Below are positions 59,900 through 64,000 of a stretch of DNA of 64,000 nt, one piece after another. A program made the position numbers and the translations under genes. The stretch spans positions 1 through 64,000 of IMG/VR virus record IMGVR_UViG_3300013132_002633; one strand, written 5' to 3'. The notes beneath the pieces are model-generated. The model was not told where the DNA came from, searched no databases, and was given only the letters and a program-made list of their open reading frames with translations. Numbering within the stretch: the stretch's first letter is position 1; each line of letters begins with the position of its first letter. Source of the DNA: a virus.

Positions 59900-60864
59900 G
59901 TTAATTCACTTTTAATTTTTTCAATATCAACTTTATATAATTCAAACCCAAGTTTTCCTTGTGGTAGATTTTTAATATCATACCCAGTTTCAGTATATAT
60001 GTCAAATGACTTTGATGGTATAAAATTGTCCAGTGTGTAATCCATAGCTTTTATAAATTGATTACACATGTTTATGGAGTTTATACCACCCTCATTCATT
60101 GCCCATCGTCTACCTTCCAATCCACATGATTCACGTTTCTCATTGCCTATCAAATACCAATACATAATAGCATCGGCTATGTCTGTATAATTTGATAGGT
60201 CATCCATGATATATGGAGTTGGAGGACTACCTTGTAGATTTTGAACTTTGGTCCAAACAGGTTTTGCCCAAATGCCATGTTTTTTATATCTGCCAGTAAC
60301 ATTTGTTCCAAACTCCAAATCAAATTCTATAGACGATCCATCATCTTTTGTTAAACCAATTTGGTCTTGTAAACCGCCTGTTACAGTTGATATAACAGGA
60401 GTTCCACACATGATGCTTTCCGCAATACTCAATCCAAATCCTTCATTTGAACTTATGTTAGCTGTAACATCTGCTAAATTGTAAAATGCAACCATTTCTT
60501 CTGGCGTTCTACGAGATTCATCAATTACAATTTTGTATTCAGGACACACTGCTTGCACAGTTGCGGGTAAGTCTGTTCCAGCTTCACATACTTTATCGGT
60601 ATGCATTATCAATGCACATTTTTTAGCTTCTTCTGGAGTTAATGAACTACAAAATGACTTAAATGCCATTATCAAATTTGCTGGATGTTTACGGTGTGCA
60701 TTTCTACTATTAAATGCTACTACGAACTCATATTCATCGTTTCCTAAATACTCTTTACGTAATTTATTAACTAATGAATCATTTTTAGAAATTGGTTTAA
60801 ACTCGTTACTATTAATGCCATGTGGCACATAATGTAAAAGCACTTTGTTAGATTTTATAGGCAT
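59896..60864 (-). CDS. GT4-like glycosyltransferase, donor-binding half
   Basis: 322 residues. LLHYVPHGINSNEFKPI is the inter-domain linker seen in the middle of full-length GT4 enzymes, FVVAFNSRNAHRKHPANLIM begins the second Rossmann domain, and SSNEGFGLSIAESIMCGTPV is the E-x(7)-E motif. The N-terminal acceptor half is on the separate frame 60870-61424, five bases upstream and offset by a -1 frame. Together they make one GT-B protein, split or frameshifted. Confidence 0.72.
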   Translation of the reverse strand: MPIKSNKVLLHYVPHGINSNEFKPISKNDSLVNKLRKEYLGNDEYEFVVAFNSRNAHRKHPANLIMAFKSFCSSLTPEEAKKCALIMHTDKVCEAGTDLPATVQAVCPEYKIVIDESRRTPEEMVAFYNLADVTANISSNEGFGLSIAESIMCGTPVISTVTGGLQDQIGLTKDDGSSIEFDLEFGTNVTGRYKKHGIWAKPVWTKVQNLQGSPPTPYIMDDLSNYTDIADAIMYWYLIGNEKRESCGLEGRRWAMNEGGINSINMCNQFIKAMDYTLDNFIPSKSFDIYTETGYDIKNLPQGKLGFELYKVDIEKIKSELT

Positions 60865-60869
60865 AAAAT

Positions 60870-61424
60870 TTAAATTTTAATAATATTTCCATTTTGATCC
60901 AAGTCACCTTCAACTGTAGTACAATTTTCAGGACCCATTACCCATTTATTAATATTGTAAGTTTGTTTACTTATTGAAAACAAAGCATCACAACTTTGAT
61001 AAAATGGTTTATTCCACATTGGATACGGTAAATCGTCCCATATTGTTAAATATGTTAAAGGAATTTTACTTCGTATTTGATTTTCAATAGCATATAACCA
61101 CCCCCAAAAACGTGGATCAGTAAAATGTAGAATTGCATCTGGTTTTTCCAAAGCTATAATTTGAAATAACATTTCTTCATCTCCGTATCCATTAGCAGGA
61201 TATAGTTTCAAATAGTTATCTTTTCGTCCATTTAATTGATCACATGCTTCCTTCATATCAATGATCTTACCTTTTTCAGGATGATCAATTGCACCCGCTA
61301 TCTGTACCCAATCATAGTGATGAAGAGTACCTAATACAAGTTCACGACTCATTGTAGCAATACCCGAATGCATCCTCAGGTCATCAGCTAATAATAAAAT
61401 TTTTTTCTTTTTATTAATATTCAT
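60870..61424 (-). CDS. GT4-like glycosyltransferase, acceptor-binding half
   Basis: 184 residues. ILLLADDLRMHSGIATMSRE is the glycine-rich N-terminal loop, ILHFTDPRFWGWLYAIENQI and YLTIWDDLPYPMWNKPFY the middle strands, ALFSISKQTYNINKWVM the end of the first Rossmann domain. It stops at GNIIKI, just before the linker that starts the next frame. One added base near the AAATTT stretch at 60867-60876 would fuse the two halves. Confidence 0.7.
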   Translation of the reverse strand: MNINKKKKILLLADDLRMHSGIATMSRELVLGTLHHYDWVQIAGAIDHPEKGKIIDMKEACDQLNGRKDNYLKLYPANGYGDEEMLFQIIALEKPDAILHFTDPRFWGWLYAIENQIRSKIPLTYLTIWDDLPYPMWNKPFYQSCDALFSISKQTYNINKWVMGPENCTTVEGDLDQNGNIIKI

Positions 61425-61446
61425 ATTTTTAATAAATTACTTTTCT

Positions 61447-61668
61447 TTATTGGTTTAATCCTTTATTTGATAAAGAAAATGGAGTGTTGTGACTCAGTTT
61501 TTGACTGATACTTTCGCTGATTTCGGTTTGAAAATTTATGTCGTTTAAATATTTTTCAAGACATTTGTTTACAAAATCTTGAAGAGATATCTTTCCACGA
61601 ACATTTTCTTCTTTAAATTGATTGTACAATTCCAGATTTAATTTTACTGTGGTTACAACTTGATCCAT
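61447..61668 (-). CDS. Small ribbon-helix-helix-like regulator
   Basis: 73 residues. VVTTVKLNLELYNQFKEENV is a beta strand followed by a helix, and ISLQDFVNKCLEKYLNDI a second helix, as in ribbon-helix-helix (MetJ/Arc) DNA-binding proteins. It is the first gene of the - strand glycan module, and overlapping palindromes lie just before its start, so it may repress its own and the operon's transcription. Confidence 0.6.
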   Translation of the reverse strand: MDQVVTTVKLNLELYNQFKEENVRGKISLQDFVNKCLEKYLNDINFQTEISESISQKLSHNTPFSLSNKGLNQ

Positions 61669-61687
61669 AACGTATATGAATATATAT

Positions 61688-61709
61688 ATATGTACATATG
61701 TACATATGT
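61688..61709. promoter_or_regulatory. Overlapping palindromes, candidate operator
   Basis: ATATGTACATAT (61688-61699) and ACATATGTACATATGT (61694-61709) are perfect palindromes repeating GTACATAT with an 8-base period. They lie 20-40 bases upstream of the ribbon-helix-helix-like gene (start 61668). Eight- to ten-base tandem half-sites are typical of such regulators. Confidence 0.5.
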
Positions 61710-61725
61710 TTATTATAATTTTATA

Positions 61726-62607
61726 TCAAACTTTATCTGCTTTGGCATCGCACGTTTTTTTATAATGTGTACAATATTTACAATTTTTCTTTCTATCTCC
61801 TGGAATTTTTGGATATGAGTTGTCAGTATTGTATGAACCATCTGATTTAAATCCGTGATCTAAGAACTGAATAAAATTGTTTATAGACTCTTTTATTACT
61901 GAAGAAGAACTAGCGGGTTTAAATATCTGTATACGACTTTGTGGAAATGACACACCTTCCAGAAGTTTTCTTTTAACTATAAAGAATTCTACGTCAATCG
62001 CATTTAATGGTACATTAAACTTTTTGCTATAAACGCTTTTGTACAAATGAAGTTGAGAATATTTGCTTTCATCTTCTTTTTGATATTTGTTCCAACCTTG
62101 CGTTGATGTTTTAAAGTCGATAATGCGATATCGTTCTACATTTTTTTCTTTAAGTACTAAATCTATAAATCCAACGAAATCAATATTATTTTTGATTGGA
62201 ATTTCCAATGGAATTTCTATACCTATCAGTTCATAATCTCCGTGAGGAAAGTATTTAATTCTATTAGACGATTTGAGAAAAACATCTATAATATCATGCC
62301 CATCAAAAATAAAATCGGTATATTCTTCTTCGGAGTACTCCTTTACCTTCAATACTTCTTCCGCAAATTTATCTTGAAATAGTTTTTTAACATCCAGTGA
62401 TTCAGCAGAATTTACACTGTCATTGTACAAAACTGTCAAATACGTTTGAAATGCATGATGAATTGCTGTTCCAAATGTTGTATTCAAACTGTCGTCACGC
62501 TCACGAAGGCCATCAATATAGTCTAGTTTCCATTTATGTGGACATTTTAAAAATGTAGCATATTGACTAAAACTGACACGTTTCTTTTTATTTTCTTGTA
62601 ATTCCAT
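61726..62607 (-). CDS. RecB/Cas4-like PD-(D/E)XK nuclease
   Basis: 293 residues. SFSQYATFLKCPHKWKLDYI, then TTFGTAIHHAFQTYL (motif with His), FVGFIDLVLKEK (Asp), RIIDFKTSTQGW (D-x-K catalytic) and a C-terminal CKYCTHYKKTCD. One Cys in KCPHKW and three at the end can hold an iron-sulfur cluster as in Cas4/AddB proteins. Expected to degrade or process DNA ends in recombination, repair or host DNA breakdown. Divergent from the FecR-like gene. Confidence 0.78.
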   Translation of the reverse strand: MELQENKKKRVSFSQYATFLKCPHKWKLDYIDGLRERDDSLNTTFGTAIHHAFQTYLTVLYNDSVNSAESLDVKKLFQDKFAEEVLKVKEYSEEEYTDFIFDGHDIIDVFLKSSNRIKYFPHGDYELIGIEIPLEIPIKNNIDFVGFIDLVLKEKNVERYRIIDFKTSTQGWNKYQKEDESKYSQLHLYKSVYSKKFNVPLNAIDVEFFIVKRKLLEGVSFPQSRIQIFKPASSSSVIKESINNFIQFLDHGFKSDGSYNTDNSYPKIPGDRKKNCKYCTHYKKTCDAKADKV

Positions 62608-62627
62608 TCTTTAATGTTAAACTGTAT

Positions 62628-62656
62628 TTGACAAAAGTCAAATCATAACAACTATA
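62628..62656 (+). promoter_or_regulatory. Possible promoter TTGACA-N17-ACTATA with short inverted repeat
   Basis: TTGACA at 62628-62633 lies in TTTGACAAAAGTCAAA, a 6-bp inverted repeat; the -10 is weak. In the 58-base divergent gap before the ATG at 62666. Confidence 0.4.
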
Positions 62657-62665
62657 TATTAACAT

Positions 62666-63409
62666 ATGATAAAAATACTAAATTTACTGACTATCTTGAG
62701 TTCGTTAACATTACAAGCCGACAATTTGTTTTTATACGATAAAACGAATAAAGTTGAAATATCTGATATACGAGATAATAAATTAAATGCATTTACAACT
62801 ACAATTGGTAAAACATATTCACTTAAAAACAGTTTAAGTGTTATAACCGATACAAATTCTGAATGTTTGTATGTGGTACCACATCAAATAGTCATGCTTC
62901 AGAGAGAAATTACATCGGTATATTTCAGTGGAGACAATATACAATATCATAACGATTTTACATTACCATCTGTTGTAAAAATAAAAGAATCATTATTTAA
63001 TATTTCATCAAATGGAGAACTTTACGTATCAAGTAAAAACACCAATCAAAACGTAATTGGTACAAGTATGGTAAACATTTCTTTTGGTAAAGCGGATTTA
63101 TTTATTAAATCTGGCGAAAAATATACTCAAGTATTTGTAAACGAGGGTGTTGTAACAGTGTTGGATAATAAATCCAGTAAAAAGAAAAAAGAACTTAAAG
63201 CTGGAGATTATTTGGTGGTTACTCCTCAAATCGTATTAAATCCAAAAGACAGTAGTTTAAAAAGCTTGGGTAACAGTTTTAGTATAAAAGAAACTGAAGA
63301 TGATGAGATTCAAGCACATAAGAAAACGTTTGATAATTTGCAAAATGTTTTGTACAATACATTGTTTGTTAATTATGAAACAAATATATTTGGAATTAAA
63401 TTAAAATGA
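62666..63409 (+). CDS. Secreted FecR-like protein
   Basis: 247 residues. Signal peptide MIKILNLLTILSSLTLQA. The body is beta-rich; SLFNISSNGELYVSSKNTN and GKADLFIKSGEKYTQVFVNE with GVVTVLDN, then KKKELKAGDYLVVTPQ resemble the FecR periplasmic domain (HTGKAEVxVxEGxVxV... LxAGExxxV). No membrane helix or sigma partner is present, so this is likely a free periplasmic protein acting on the cell envelope. Function in the phage is unknown. Confidence 0.6.
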   Translation: MIKILNLLTILSSLTLQADNLFLYDKTNKVEISDIRDNKLNAFTTTIGKTYSLKNSLSVITDTNSECLYVVPHQIVMLQREITSVYFSGDNIQYHNDFTLPSVVKIKESLFNISSNGELYVSSKNTNQNVIGTSMVNISFGKADLFIKSGEKYTQVFVNEGVVTVLDNKSSKKKKELKAGDYLVVTPQIVLNPKDSSLKSLGNSFSIKETEDDEIQAHKKTFDNLQNVLYNTLFVNYETNIFGIKLK

Positions 63410-63635
63410 GACTAGATCAACTTACTTCACTTACTGATGACGAACTATCTATGCTTTGGGGATGTGTCAACTTGGTTAACCAAAGATAATAAACGCTTAT
63501 ACACTTGATCCAGAATTATTTGTAACTATTAAGCATTCACGATTGATGGATCGACTCATGTATTGTAAGCCAAAAATAAAACAAGAACATCAATTAATTT
63601 TTGATGGACTTTTAAATAAATTGAAGATAACATAA
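63406..63635 (+). CDS. Small conserved-looking protein, apparently frameshifted
   Basis: From the ATG at 63406 (ATGA overlap with the FecR-like gene) the frame gives MRLDQLTSLTDDELSMLWGC then VNLVNQR and TAA at 63487. In the -1 frame the sequence continues NAYTLDPELFVTIKHSRLMD and ends at 63635. The join reads as a normal ~75-residue acidic/basic helical protein, so one base is probably missing near the AAA at 63482-63484, or the halves are separate. Immediately before gp43. Confidence 0.5.
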
Positions 63636-63639
63636 CAGA

Positions 63640-64000
63640 ATGTATCAGAATATATTTGTTTCTCGAAAAGAAAATACGGTTTACTTGTGGGACGATATTA
63701 AAGGAATGATTAAATTCCCATATCGTCCGTATGCCTATCGAAAATCTCAACGTGGCATGTATAAAAGTATTTACGGCGATACCTTGGAAAAAATTTATAA
63801 ATTCTCACCAAGAGATCCTAGTTTATTTGAAAGTGATGTACATCCTGAAACAAGAATTCTGATTGATGGTTACGAAGACAGTGATGAACCATCTATTGGA
63901 CATCGTGTTCTTTATTTGGATATTGAAGTTAGTACTGAAGGCGGTTTTCCAAACATGGAAACTGCCGATAAAGAAATTACAGCTATCGCAATCTATGATA
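63640..64000 (+). CDS. 43: Family B DNA polymerase, T4 gp43-like (3' partial)
   Basis: 120 residues before the right edge. Begins MYQNIFVSRKENTVYLWDDI, with FPYRPYAYRKSQRGMYKSIY of the N-terminal domain and YLDIEVSTEGGFP carrying the Exo I motif (D94, E96; D112/E114 in T4 gp43). This is the replicative polymerase that works with gp32, gp41 and the gp62 clamp loader encoded here. The polymerase domain lies outside the window. Confidence 0.85.
   Translation, partial: MYQNIFVSRKENTVYLWDDIKGMIKFPYRPYAYRKSQRGMYKSIYGDTLEKIYKFSPRDPSLFESDVHPETRILIDGYEDSDEPSIGHRVLYLDIEVSTEGGFPNMETADKEITAIAIYD

Noticed and set aside
1-64000. tRNA genes, CRISPR arrays or insertion sequences
   Set aside because: No cloverleaf, repeat-spacer pattern or transposase signature was noticed by reading; short gaps leave little room. 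A tRNAscan run would settle tRNAs.

Overview
This 64 kb window is part of an AT-rich (roughly two-thirds A+T by eye), densely packed genome of a large, distant T4-like tailed phage (myovirus). It carries recognisable T4-type homologues: tail tube gp19, baseplate hub gp26, ssDNA-binding gp32, recombinase UvsX, helicase gp41, RNase H, clamp loader gp62, dNMP kinase gp1 and the start of family B polymerase gp43. There is no rRNA, tRNA, CRISPR array or insertion sequence that I can see. The host is not identifiable from the window. No stretch longer than about 165 bases lacks a gene.

Layout. (1) 1-20432, + strand: virion module with a tail fibre (NAFG repeats and S74 chaperone), HAD-nucleotidyltransferase fusion, tail tube, a free-standing homing endonuclease, an adenylyltransferase-like protein, gp26 and a gp51-like frame, tape measure, baseplate proteins, and, unexpectedly, a divergent family A DNA polymerase-like gene. 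(2) 20562-32304: replication module with gp32, UvsX, RNase H, gp41 and a B12-dependent class II ribonucleotide reductase. UvsX and gp41 are each broken into three pieces by two split inteins, and three of the four breaks hold a free-standing Vsr/EDxHD-type homing endonuclease. (3) 32376-41809: accessory genes (PAS membrane protein, secreted protein, MoxR ATPase with VWA/HExxH partner, UV damage endonuclease, gp62, dNMP kinase). (4) 41801-61424, almost all - strand: a ~19 kb glycan module with at least ten glycosyltransferases, three methyltransferases, a nucleotide-sugar dehydrogenase, an aldolase-like protein, a HAD phosphatase, a nucleotidylyltransferase-kinase fusion, a cupin and an embedded dUTPase. 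(5) 61447-64000: ribbon-helix-helix-like regulator, RecB/Cas4-like nuclease, FecR-like secreted protein and gp43.

How it works together. The 'fractured gene' segment 21455-30215 is the most remarkable part: mature UvsX (about 381 aa) and gp41 (about 460 aa) can only be made if six polypeptides are joined by four orthogonal protein trans-splicing reactions. Two promoter classes are visible: sigma70-like TTGACA/TATAAT before early-type genes, and TATTTATA boxes directly before many virion-type genes, which I propose as late promoters.

Caution: several genes (tail fibre, UvsX intein 1, a split glycosyltransferase, a small gene before gp43, gp26/gp51) show single-base frame changes next to short A/T runs. 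Some may be assembly errors rather than biology; each is flagged.
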